Below are positions 35,101-46,210 of a DNA stretch of 64,000 nucleotides, one piece after another. Below the pieces are notes generated by a model. The model ran no database searches and was not told the origin of the DNA. It worked only from the letters and a program-made list of their open reading frames with translations. The DNA comes from Spizellomyces punctatus DAOM BR117 (Eukaryota; Chytridiomycota; Chytridiomycetes; Spizellomycetales; Spizellomycetaceae), in assembly GCF_000182565.1 (NCBI RefSeq), contig NW_015971554.1:1-64000 (forward strand), read 5' to 3'. Position 1 is the stretch's first letter. Every line of letters starts with the position of its first letter. The translations under genes were made by a program, and so were the position numbers.

Positions 35101-36809
35101 GAAGCCCAGGATCATAGATGATCTTGATGACTCCCGAGTCAGCATACGACCCTACTCATGCATTTTGGATCCTTCATGCTTTCCCTCACCATGTGATTGC
35201 GAACGCACTTCGCAAAATGAATGAAGATCAGTCCATTGTAAAGATCAAGGGGAGCACTGATCGCAGAGTGCCTGGTCGTGGATTCGTTTTGTCAGACAAG
35301 TGTGTGGCTCGCTTTTTTTTCACATTCATGCAATTGTTTCTGAGATAAATGGCTAGGTTCCTTTCTACAATCGCAGGACCTCTTCCGGATCGTTTGCTCC
35401 CCCAAGCAGTGGCATACCATAGAGAACTTTTTGGAGAACTCAAGAATGGGCAGTCAATGTTTTCCCCATTTGCCAATAGCGGGGCAATGGCGGCTCTCCT
35501 GGAGGCCGTCGCTGCTCGGTTGATCAGATTACAACCTAAATTCAATATTCGACTGGAAACGCACGGAGTTTTTGAATTATATGATAGTGAGTGATCAGCA
35601 GAGATAGAGTTCGTTTACCTGGTGTGTTTAATCTGCTTTTGCAGACCCGTCAATGGGGAATGCCGACGTATGCATTCTGCCTCCGGCCACCGAGTTACTC
35701 GTTTCAAGGACAACGACAACTGACAAGGGAAAACGGAAAGCAGATGATATTGAAGTCCCATCAGATGCCAAACGAACCAAGGATGGTCATACCGAACCAC
35801 CGCGTCCTGAGGTGGACGAGGAAGTGGGAACGATCAGTACGACGGCGTGTTATGGTGAAACAGCGGAGGAGGTGCTGAATAACGCGCCCATTGCGAAGGA
35901 GAGCGATCGTATTTGGATGCGCAAGATCTACGAAGTGGTCAAAGAGGCTGGCATTTGTGGGGTTTCGGCGTTGAACTTGCAGGTATGTAGTCTGGGATGT
36001 AGTTGTTACGCAGAGAATAAAGTTCATGTGCTTTTTACGGTTTCAGTCCACATTCCGTGGTTTTGGCATTGACGGCAATCAACTGGACAAATACTTGCGT
36101 ATGTTTTCGACAACGTTTCGATTGGCAAAACCACCAGTACCACTCGTATCACAAGTCGGATTTTCCGACATTCGATACGTCTCCGACGACAATCTATCTC
36201 GATGGACAGTCGCCACTACCCGACAAGCTTATGAACAGAGCGGGGACATAGTTGTGGAATCAATGCAGCTTGATGCCCCGCGCGCTCCCAAAATGGGCTC
36301 GGATGATTTTACAGCGGCGCGAATGTGGTACGATATCAATGGAAAGCAAGTTGATAGTGTAAAGCGGGCCTGCATGGAAGCTGTTTTGGGCACTATAGTG
36401 CAGAAACCTGGGATATACGAGGTACGTTGTGCGTTAGTTGGCAAGTCATTGCAGCACACAATTGAATGTCATGTCGGCTGACAGGCGAAGCTGTATCGGC
36501 GCTTGGGAAGTGTCATGACGAGAGTAGAACTGGCAGAGATCCTTCAAATACTCGTGGACCGCGGCGCTTGTCGAAGAAAGTGCCTTCTAAAGCCCCGACC
36601 TATAACAAGCTTATTTGGTGGCTTGTTTGGACCAAATGGCCACGTTGAAGAGTACACCGAATGCGGTAAGAGGGCACTCCAATTTGGTTTGCGAAAGTCA
36701 TTGGTGATGAATAATGTGGGTGCATATTGTAGCGGAAACGTATCTCGACGATCATCGCATAAGCTGTTACTGGCCTCAAGAAGAATGGTACTTGAAGACT
36801 CTAATGTGA
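29198..36809 (+). CDS. TFC3: TFIIIC largest (B-block binding) subunit with a PHD finger
   Basis: Orthologue of yeast Tfc3 (tau138) and human GTF3C1, which bind the B-box of tRNA genes and start Pol III complex assembly. Exon 1 (29198-29252) encodes MDDLLKIVLEEVALEESQ and joins GCTPERLWSLLEE at 29553, the conserved N-terminus. Next come the B-block winged helix (LSKVLHYDPRSLFHYIKVLG near 30300; KFPLVTKGTYTNL near 30430), then a complete C4HC3 PHD finger at about 31740-31880 (CTLC, LLCHHC, GIHTYC, FFCSSTC). The long central exon includes 32247-34720, with the conserved block from DQFWLNVAQHYGYI onward and a Myb-like region (NWTAQDDETLLHAY). Further exons lead to the end WYLKTLM and a stop at 36807-36809. 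I checked that the frame is continuous across the introns on both sides of the PHD finger (31566-31625, 31678-31735, 31963-32025, 32117-32178). Confidence 0.92.
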
Positions 36810-37014
36810 GCGTGACAATTACAGTAGCACAAACATCAAAGCAGGCAATTGGTGTTATCGTAAAGCTGGATATAATTTGTAAATACACATATGAATATAC
36901 TTGTATATTTGAAGGTGATAACTTTTATTGTGTGAGTTGCAGATGCCAGAATCCTGTATACAAAAAAAAGCACACTTTGTGTCCCGTAATATTTATCACG
37001 ACCGTAGCTCCAGT

Positions 37015-37833
37015 CTATTGACCACCATATAGTTCATGGATCCGGTCCCAAGTGCGCTCGAAGTGGGTGGGGCACTCATACCCGTGTGGGTTCTTGGTCA
37101 GGTAATCCTAAGAACAATAAATCAGTTATATTCGGCATCTAAATTGCTCGCTGAATTTCATCCTACTACCTGATGATAGTCTTCCGCATTCCAAAATGTC
37201 CCCACAGGCTCTACCGTCGTTGATACCGGGTGACTGCCAAAATGGTGTTGGACCGCTTTCACTTGCTCTCGCGCAATCTTCTGCTGCTGCTCATTATGGT
37301 ACAGAATGGCCGACCTGTACTGCGTACCAATGTCTCCCCCTTGTCGATTCTTTGTCGTTGGGTCGTGCATACGGAAGCTGTACGCAACACATCAAGCAGG
37401 TCAACTTAGGTTGAAGTCACCGATTTTACATCTCCGAAACCTACAAGAAGTCCACTAATTCTTCATAGGACAGCTTCGTCGGATCATACTTGATCTGTAG
37501 CGCCTCGGAGTGACCCGTTGTTCCACTGCACACTTGCTTGTACGTGGGACGTTCTGCCGAACCACCAGCATATCCCACCAGCGTTTCTATGCCATTTTGC
37601 CCAAATTTCTTTTCAAAGGATTTCTCAACACCCCAAAAGCAACCTGCCGCAAAGGTTGCGAGATCGTATTTTCCCTGGGGGTCTGGTGCAAAGCCTGTAC
37701 CTGCGGAGGATGTTGAACCCATCTTGTTTGGTGCGAATGAAAAGCAACGCTGGATGTTTGTGATGCGGAATAAACTTGTCGCACGAGAAGCTGTGAAAGA
37801 GTTCCTGATTGTGTTTGGTATGATGGGATTCAT
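37015..37833 (-). CDS. Peptide methionine-S-sulfoxide reductase MsrA
   Basis: Three exons: 37833-37445, 37377-37170 and 37107-37015; 690 nt, 229 aa. It reduces methionine-S-sulfoxide in oxidised proteins. The catalytic motif GCFWG carries the active Cys at about residue 65. Other signatures are [33 protein letters not shown], and [17 protein letters not shown]. The first about 38 residues are rich in Arg, Ser and Asn without acidic residues and look like a mitochondrial presequence. A second Met (MGSTSS) just before the core could give a cytosolic form. It converges on the TFIIIC gene with about 205 bp between stops. Confidence 0.94.
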
Positions 37834-38292
37834 GCACACTTTTTCTTTTCGGAAACCCACAGCGGGAGGACTCTCCCGCAACTTTGGCCAGGAGTGGCGA
37901 GAAGGACGCTTACGCTGTGCTTTCCGTGCTGTGCTGGGTGAGTCAACTTGTAATTCAACTTTCCACCAATTTTCAAGCTTTCAACTAGACTTTTTGGTTG
38001 AGATATCATTACTGTTTTAAACTACATACACCTTCATTGTCTGTATATTTCAATGATTCCAAGTTTTGGAATTGTTCATCTTTTTTCCAAGTAGGATTTC
38101 ATGCAAACTCATCCAAGTTTAAACTTGTAGTATCATATCTCTGCCTCGCACGTGATGAAGCAAGTCATCCATCATCCGCTTGCAAGTTTCGTTCCGTCGT
38201 ATCATCTCCCAACAATCCGTCCACAAAAGCATTTCCAAATAACCCATAACTATTGAGCGTAGAAGCTGGTGTCAACTTCGTAGTTTGCAAAT
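37834..38292. other. Intergenic region between MsrA and VPS68-like genes
   Basis: AT-rich divergent promoter region with no supported gene. Contains GCACGTGA at 38148-38155. Confidence 0.4.
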
Positions 38293-39296
38293 ATGTCACG
38301 ATATCAGCCGCTGTCTGTAGAGCCTTCAGCTGCTAGGAGGCGGTCCCGAGCCGCTTTTTATTGCCAAGGGTGTGGGGACTTTTGCCTACAAGTATTCGAA
38401 GGCGTATCTCATAAGCTGCCAACACGGATGGAGATAGTAGGATATTTGTCTGGCGGATTGGTACGTTGAGACTGCTTATCCTTGAGGGAAAGGAGCGTTG
38501 CCGCACCGGCAATGGCAAGCTCTGTCGAGCCAGTTCTTAGTCTTGCGCTCTACTTAAAGAGAAGAACCTTGGACGCAGGTCGATATGCTGATAGAGCCTT
38601 CCTATTAGTTTGCGATAGGATGGTGGGTTTTCATCGACGGTGTCGTCTTCTCATCTACACGCGATCCTCCGTTGCCCGTTCAAATCCGTTTTGAGGATTG
38701 GATCCCAGGAGTGCTATCCACAATAGCGCTGATCATGTAAGGCTCTGTCCTTTTTGTAAGAAATTATTAAATACTCTCAGGTTTTTTGCTAACTCATCTG
38801 GCTGTTATCAAACCAGTGTCAATTTGATCAATAGAGATATGTTGAGCGCAGACGATAGCTCGTTCAGTGGAACAAATGTGGCAACAAAAGCTCGTGGATG
38901 TGCTTTTGTGGGAGTGTCTATGGCTTTAGGGGCGTTGGGGGGAGCCTTGGTGAGCTCGATATTGCAGGTCTTACCACCGTCCGATACAGGCGTATATTAA
39001 TCTCTTGGTGCAGGCAGTAACAAGCTTAAAGTACATCCTACCGGGGTATAAGGGCGACGCATTCTACTTTGGTATCTGCATTGCTGCACAGAATTTCCTT
39101 ATTTTCGTCTCGTGAGTAGCTTCCTTTCGTGTTTTGCTGCATGCTTGCCGAAGGGATGTCAAGCGATGGAGGCTTTGCTCGTCCTGCCATTTTACTAATA
39201 TATAGTGAATGATTTGCTCTACTTTAACCATGCAGATCCATGATTTTATGGTTTGGAAGAAATAGCGGTACAGAAGAACAATACCCTGGATACTGA
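38293..39296 (+). CDS. Vps68/TMEM50 (UPF0220) family membrane protein
   Basis: A small multi-pass endosomal or vacuolar membrane protein. In yeast Vps68 works with Vps55 in late endosome to vacuole sorting. Recognisable parts are FAIGWWVFIDGVVFSS (about 38610), FEDWIPGVLSTIALIM followed by an intron and VNLINRDMLSADDSSFSG, a glycine-rich membrane helix, LKYILPGYKGDAFYFGICIAAQNFLIFVS, and after a last intron SMILWFGRNSGTEEQYPGY and a stop at 39294-39296. The 5' part is uncertain: ATG 38293 gives MSRYQPLSVEP, but joining it to the first membrane helix needs an unresolved intron, and the frame changes close before FAIGWW (an intron of only 30 nt or a one-base error). Confidence 0.8.
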
Positions 39297-39531
39297 TGCA
39301 CAACACGGATGCAACACTCTGCGGCCTTTCGAGTACTAGCAAGTTTTCACGGTTTTTGTATGGATGGTAGACATTCAAACATGCGTTCAGTATTCTCCTG
39401 ATACTCGTCATATAGTGGTAATTGGTACCCGCGTTTGACCAACATGACTTAACCATTAATAGCAAGACTGTATAGCAGCTTGTTTACAAAGCAATAACTG
39501 ATATTCCATACAACACTATTTCCCAAACAAT

Positions 39532-40743
39532 TTAGCAGCAACCACCACCTTGCTGAGCTTGCACTGGAGCACCGCCGCCAACCTTGACATTGGCCTTGTT
39601 GGCTGGCGCCGCAGCAGCGGAACTGCCCATCCTGAAGTTAAACAAGAGAGTGAGCCGCTTGCGCATATCTCTTGTGCAAACACCTGACCCCGTCCATATA
39701 CCTGTCTTTGATCTGCTTTGCCATTGTCAGGAAAGCCTGCTCAACATTCGTGGCGTTCTTTGCACTGGTCTCCAAAAATGGGATCTGCAGGTTGTCTGCA
39801 AACTCCTAAATTTTCAAAGCGAGCATCGATTTCATTTAGAGATATTCCAATTTGCCATACGCATCTTTTTCGTCGTTTTATACCTTTGCCGTGTTGTACT
39901 CCACAACCTTCTTGTTTGTCAAATCGCTCTTATTTCCAACCAAAAGCTTGTTGACCCCTTCGCAAGCGTACCGATCAATCTCCTGGAGCCACTGTTTCAC
40001 GTTGGTGAAGGTATCCTGATCTGTCACGTCGTAGACGACAATGATACCGTGCGCACCACGGTAGTAACTAGAAGTGATAGTACGGAATCGCTCCTGGCCG
40101 GCAGTGTCCCACTAGGGAAGGACTCTGCATTAGTCTTCCTTCCCCTGACAGAAATGTCATGATTGGCGGACGACAGGTTCTAAAGCTTACAATTTGTAGC
40201 TTCACGGTCTTCCCCTCTAATTCAATGGTACGAATTTTCTGATGGATAGATGATGTGTTAGATATCCAAATACAACACGGAGTAATTTCCGTAATGCCAC
40301 TACTTACAAAGTCGACACCGATGGTACTGATATAACTTTCAGTGTAGGTATCATCCTGTTTCAACAAAAATGTTAGCTCCCCGTTTTCACAGAACAAAAA
40401 AGTGCATCGCACTACTCACGGCAAACCGGAGAAGCAAGCAAGACTTTCCCACACCGGAGTCGCCAATAAGCAACAGCTTAAAGAGGTAGTCGCTGGAAGG
40501 GATAACAAGGTTCATAAGCATTTCCTCACAACGAATGTCCATAGCTAGCCTATTTCCCAAAGTTTACATATTCTCTGCACGCAAATGCTCTCGGATTGTA
40601 TGCCAGCCCAGGTCTACTCCAGTATCTGCAAGTCATCCACTCCACTGTAGCGGTTGGTAGTGCCAGTGCAATCTCCATCACAAACACACGTAATAGAAAG
40701 CCTCCATTTCGATGCAGTAGACTACTTACTATTCAGGATTCAT
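39532..40743 (-). CDS. YPT1: Rab1-type small GTPase Ypt1
   Basis: The essential Rab GTPase for ER-to-Golgi traffic and autophagy. Seven exons: 40743-40730, 40492-40420, 40355-40308, 40238-40191, 40111-39884, 39805-39702 and 39631-39532; 615 nt, 204 aa. The first exon is only 14 nt and completes [15 protein letters not shown] across a 237-nt intron. GTP-binding motifs are GDSGVGKS (residues 15-22), TIGVDFKIRT (switch I), [14 protein letters not shown] and ETSAK. The C-terminus GGGCC is a double geranylgeranylation site. Switch and N-terminal sequence fit Rab1/Ypt1 rather than Rab8/Sec4. Confidence 0.96.
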
Positions 40744-41331
40744 AATTGCAAAAGGATATCAGACTGTATTGGGAGTTCAGAAGAGGTTATGTCAGTCATG
40801 TCATGAGACACCGCAATTACAGCCGCCAGGGTCAACTATGCCCGTGTTGCTCACGTCCCCGTCATGCCACCATGCAAAAATCTCCGGCTCAGAATAAAGC
40901 CTTCCATCACTTGTAAGCGACTTTGGTTCCAACTTACCACTTGACACAAGATTATAAAGAGATGGAATGCGATTGTGAAATAAGAACGCGGTTATGCAGT
41001 CCGTCTAGGCTCAAACTGAGGTCTTTTTCGTTATTGAAGAGCGAGGGCAGTCTCTTCCTTCTCTCTTTCTAATGCCGATGGCTTTCAAAAGGATGTTTCG
41101 CGAGTTTAGTGGGAAGGAAAAACGTGAGATGGCGTTCGCAGCCCAACAAGAAACGTGTCGACTAAAAGCTGCGGATTGCGGGCTTTGTAAACGGCACTGA
41201 CCCGATGATAAAAAGGTTTCGCATTATCATCAGGTGGCTTAAGTCAGCAGACATCGCATTCCCCGACCTCCCGTTTCCAGATTGCAGAACGTTTATTTAT
41301 CGACTAAATGACAGTGTTTAACATTAGGATT
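40744..41331. other. Intergenic region upstream of YPT1
   Basis: 588 bp between the YPT1 start and the EHD gene end. No supported gene; probably YPT1 promoter and leader. Confidence 0.4.
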
Positions 41332-43698
41332 CTATATTTTACGCTTTGGAATAAGGGTCGTTGGCAGTACATCTGGCACTTCCGCCCATCCCTTTTTATG
41401 AATATCACATAAATGCATAGCAACAACAAACTCATCAGAATCCAGATATCCATCTAAATAAACAATGAAAACACAAGTCATAAAAATATGAGCATTGTTC
41501 TTGTGGTAATTAGAAAGCGTGGTAAAACCAGTAAAACCATACCTTGGGTCCAGTCTGCCAATCTCCACACTTTGGCAAGCAGTTGGGTGTCCAAGCCAGT
41601 GGATTCCAAGATTGGTTTGACCGTGGCACCAGATACCTTTCCGTCTACTCCTGCCAGGGTGCGGAAGCGCTCCAGATATTTTCGGCGGTCAATGGCATCT
41701 AAAAGAACGAGAGCTTGCGCATGAATGCAAATCCAGGCTTGCCAACTAAAAATGGATAAAAAGCCAACCATATAGCCATATTTCCTCAGTCTGCGCTTTG
41801 CCTGGACTTCCAGGTGTGGGAGAGATTGGACTCTCGAACGGGTTTCTTTCCGGTGCAGCAATCGTCGGCTGGGCAGCTGGATACTCTGACATTAGTTTAG
41901 GGAAATCGATCGATAGGGCCTAGGGAGCACCGATGAGTTTATTGAGAATGAATAATCTCATATAGTATAAATAAGGGCATACCTCATTGACAGCTTGCAA
42001 CATCTTGTCATTGAGTTTGGAGAACTTTTCCAACTTGAACATGGCTAGCTTCTCCTTGAATTTTTCGGGATCAGGAAAGTCTCCTCGTGTTAATCCGTGA
42101 ATACGTTCAAGCTTTAAGAACTCCGCTTCCAAGTTGGTAATCAAGCTGTCTTGCTTGTCCTTACGTCCAAAGAAGCTGGGCATTTCTTGGCGCAGATGAG
42201 AAATGATGAGGGCGTGCACCTTTGAAAATAGTCCCCATATCCAGTCAATAATGTATCTGGACTTTGGCAACGACATTTACCCACCTTTGCCATGCGCGTT
42301 CTTTTTACAATCTCATTGATTTTTCTGACTACAGCGTTCCGTGGAAGCGCCTTCAAATCATTCAACAGATCCTGTTGCTCGGCTTTGAGCAGAGCAGCAC
42401 AATCAACGTTCTGAAGTGGTTGATCCCAGAAGGAACCGATGTCTAAGAGAGCAATGTAGAAAGAACAATATCTTTCATGTCAGGACCGGCGGAATGTATG
42501 GCAATCAAAGGAGAAAATACGTACACACCCGCGGTACCTCTGGGGTCCCTAGCACCTTTCCAAGGGACCACATCAGAGCACCGTATCTAATATTCTCTTT
42601 AGATCAGAGTCATGTGGCATCGCTGATCCAGAATAGTCATACATACACACGCATCAATTGCTGTCCAGTAACAGTGTCCGCCTTGTTGAGTACGACACGA
42701 ATTTTTTCGTCATTTCCTTTCAAGGACATGATTGCACGTTTAAATTCATCTCCAATGTCCAGCTTCGCAACATCAAACAATAAGAGGATGAGTTGACTCC
42801 GTCCGGCGAACCATTCCACGACGGATGTAAAGTCATAAGATCGCCCAATGCTCTGTTTCTCTCCGCTCAGAATTCCGGGAGTATCAATCAGGATGACATT
42901 TTCCAAGACGGGAGAGTTGACAAGAGAAACCTATATGCCAAGCAGAACATGTGAATATCAAGTGCCAAAGAGTCTAGTAAGCAGATGGAAACCTATCGCT
43001 CGTACCTGGAACTTCTGGAGGAAAGATGATCCAAATCGCGTCATGGCAGTGAAAGGCAACTCTGCACTGACTGCAGCAGCATTGCCTGGAATGATCCTCT
43101 CGTCGCCGTTCATGACCGCAACAAACCGGTCAGTCTAGTATTGATCAGTGTTCATATTAGGACTCTCATTGCCAACCACTTCTGCACTTTCTATACATAC
43201 CGTGGGTTCCGGTCCAATGTGCAATCCTGGGTACTCCTTATCCAGAATGTACTTGACGAATGTGGACTTTCCAACACTGTATTGCCCGATAAGCAGTACC
43301 ATCGGTTTTGCCTCGATATCGGCATCGGTAAGGTAAGGGGAATGAAATTGTTCAAAGTTATAAGTTTGCTCCAATGGTCGAATCTTGGTCTAGTATGGAA
43401 TGCATAACTGGTCAATATTATGCGGTACAGGTTAACGGAGACGACTCAACACGAACTTTGTAAATTCTTTTTAGACCATCGACAATATCAGAGTATTCTG
43501 CTTTTGAGCTAATATTTGCCGTGGACGATTTCGGTGAGAGCTTCGCTTTACTCTTGTTAGGTCTGAATAAACACACGTTCGTTGCAAATCCAGTAAGATT
43601 GAAGCTCAAAGTAAGAGGGTTCCGCTGATCACTTACTTTATAGACCTCGTAGGAAGCGTAGGAGGCCCCCCTGCTGGGCTGCTGGGTGAATCGCTCAT
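41332..43698 (-). CDS. EH-domain ATPase (EHD/RME-1/Past1 family)
   Basis: A dynamin-like ATPase that tubulates membranes in endocytic recycling. Start ATG 43698 (MSDSPSSPAGG), spliced to a conserved helical lead (YSDIVDGLKRIYKVRVE). The G domain has GQYSVGKST (G1), EPTVCIES (switch), DTPGILSGEKQ (G3) and NKADTV (G4). A helical region follows (VHALIISHLRQEMPSFFG, LEAEFLKLERIHGL), then a Pro-rich linker and a C-terminal EH domain (RKYLERFRTLAG, LLAKVWRLADW, GYLDSDEFVVAMHLC with an EF-hand loop). Multiple short introns; stop TAG at 41332-41334. The family is typical of animals, plants and protists and rare in higher fungi. Confidence 0.93.
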
Positions 43699-43970
43699 AC
43701 TGTCTCTTACTCAAACTAGAAGGTGCAGGTTGGAACAATGAGAGAGCGGAGACCACTTCTGCTGAGCTTCGCGTCCTTGGATCTGTAACGTAAGCAAGAA
43801 GAAAGCCACACTTGCCCGTACCATGGGTTCGCGACAGTTTATTCTCCGACTGAAATATTTTCAGCCCAGAGGGCTCAACGACCTTTGGCAAAAGGCATTA
43901 ATGTAGTCTCCTATAGAACATGCGAAATTTCCCCGTCTATGTGGTCTACGTATCTATATCTAAATACATG

Positions 43971-45821
43971 TCAAGAGCCAACCCGCCAACTTTTCAACCC
44001 AAACCGTTCAAACGCGCCTCGCTCAAGATCAGCCCGGTGGTTTGGATGGGCAACTTCAATTAGAGCTTTTGCGCGTTGGACGAGTGATTTTCCGAAAAGA
44101 TACGCAATTCCGTATTCGGTCACTACATAGTGAACATCTAGGATGTACAAAACCACATCAGCATACGACCCTGTCTAGATGACTGTACGGTACTTACGGG
44201 GCCTTGTCGTAATGACCCCTGCACCGGGTTTAAGAATGGAAACAATGCGAGAACCTCCATATTTGTCGGTGGAGGGAAGGCAGATGATCGGCACGCCTTC
44301 ACGACTCAATGCCGCACCTCGTTCGAAATCGACTTGCCCTCCTACTCCAGATATCATACGGGTACCGATGGAATCTTGCCGGCAAAAGTTAGGAATGGCC
44401 TACACCATTAACTATACCAGTATCCTCACCTGCACACACTTGACCGGTCAAATCTACTTCCACTGCTGAGTTTATGGCTGTAACCCGCGGATTACTACCG
44501 ATAAGGCTCGGGTTATTTGTCACTGATGCGTCAAGAAAGGAAACCGTGGGATTGTCATTTACAAAATCGTAGACGCGACGAGAGCCCTGCGATTCAAATA
44601 TATAGCTTGAGTACAAGTTGACAGCCGGTATTCTCCCACAGGTCATCAAGTACCATCACGAAGGAAGTGACAATCTTTCCCGGCATGAAACTTTTGTTGA
44701 AGTTTGTTATAACGCCCTTGTCAATCAAGTCAATTACTCCCTCTTCGAACATTTCTAGTAGGTAAGTAGGTAAGAAGGAAGCAATTTTCATTTCCTGGTT
44801 CTTGTAGGAACGAAAGGAATATGCGACAATAAGATTAAGTGACATACCCGTATGGATACCGAGATCCTTATGTCCTCCAAGCTGAGACAAAACTGCATTT
44901 GGAATCGCCCCTATCCCCATTTGCAACGTAGCACCATCCTTAACCAGCCCGGCAATATGTTTTCCAATAGCCTGTTCCACCTCGGTGGGCCCCACGCCAA
45001 CTTTGCGCTCAGGTAAAGATTCATCTACATGGAATACGTAATCAAGCGATGAATAATGTATCGAACTTGCGCCGTGGGTTCGAGGCATGGATGGATTAAT
45101 TTGCGCAATCAGTATAGGAGAAACTTGAGCCGCAGCCAAAGAGGTGGCTACTTCTACCCCCAAGGAGCAGTATCCATGCCGGTCAGGAGGGGAGACGTTG
45201 AGGATGGCTACATCAGGCTTCATGATCCCCGTTCGCATGAGCTTTGGAACTTCGTGAAGGAAGACGGGCACGTAGCTCCCAGCACCTGCAGCGACAGATG
45301 CTCGTGCGTTGGCTCCAATGAAGAAGTGATTAGTGTAGAATGAAGCCATGTTGCCTGGTACGTTGCATCTAGATCGGTATATATATATTGTCATGAACTG
45401 CCATCTCAGGGTGATAATCATTAGCATCCACACTTACGGATTTGGCTTTTCGAGATGGAGGTGGCAGAACTCTACATCTTTCAATTCCGATGCGCGTTTT
45501 GACAGAGCTAGGAAAATCGCCCAGTTAATTTGGCATTAAGGATAAACAAAAGGCAGGCCGCCCGCACTTTAGGGCGAATTCTGCATATTTCAAAGTTACA
45601 TCTATCGCAATATTATTCTTACCCTCTAGCAATGTCCCTGGAACAGCTGCAACACCATGTACGAATACTCGAGAGTGTGACTTTATATTCGCCACGGCCT
45701 CTTCGGCTGTGGTACATACGATAGGTGTTTTTCCAGTGCGGGTAAGGAGCGTGCGATAAATCGATGCTCGAGAAGAAGAAGGTGATAGAATTCGACCCCG
45801 CATCGCTCTGCCGATATGCAT
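43971..45821 (-). CDS. Acetyl-CoA hydrolase/4-hydroxybutyrate CoA-transferase family enzyme
   Basis: A CoA-transferase moving CoA between acetyl-CoA or succinyl-CoA and short acids, probably in mitochondria. The start MHIGRAMRGRILSPSSSR (ATG 45821) resembles a mitochondrial presequence. Signatures are HGVAAVPGTLLEG, VNVSPPD-like ILNVSPPDRHGYCSLG, GATLQMGIGAIPNAVLSQLGGHKDLGIHTEM (the Glu codon is completed across an intron), VVTEYGIAYLFGKSLVQRAKALIEVAHPNHR. The glutamate in the HTEM segment is likely the catalytic residue, by family analogy. The overall length seems closer to the 4-hydroxybutyrate CoA-transferase type than to the longer yeast Ach1, so the exact substrate is open. Several short introns; stop TGA at 43971-43973. 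Confidence 0.88.
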
Positions 45822-46210
45822 AGTTGCTTGTAAAAATGCGGGAAATGCAACGCCGATGGGTCTTTAGGAACTGTGCATGGCAAGCGCTGTGGTATCGAGG
45901 TGACCGGTGATGACTCACGGCTGCTTAGTCATCATTCAAGAAACTTGATGTTGTTCCCGCCGTCTTTCAACTTTCTATGCGCAAAGACATTTTCACCATT
46001 CGTGAGATACCATGGGCAATTTTATATGGGCCTACAATTGTATATCATTGAGTAAGAATAATGAGTCCCATGACGGAATCTCCTCCGAGGTAACAAGGTG
46101 CAATCATGTGCGCAAAGGCGAGAGTGTTTGTTCCGCCTAAATACATCCGCTAATTATATAAACTGTATCCTTGAACATTCATCCCTGCACATTCAACCCT
46201 TTCCAAGTCC
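45822..46210. other. Intergenic region
   Basis: About 390 bp between the CoA-transferase start and the striatin gene end. Nothing further recognised. Confidence 0.4.

Noticed and set aside
43418-43891. Longer N-terminal frame for the EHD protein
   Set aside because: It has no ATG start and lies in another frame. The splice from ATG 43698 to the PNKSKAK exon gives a proper N-terminus.
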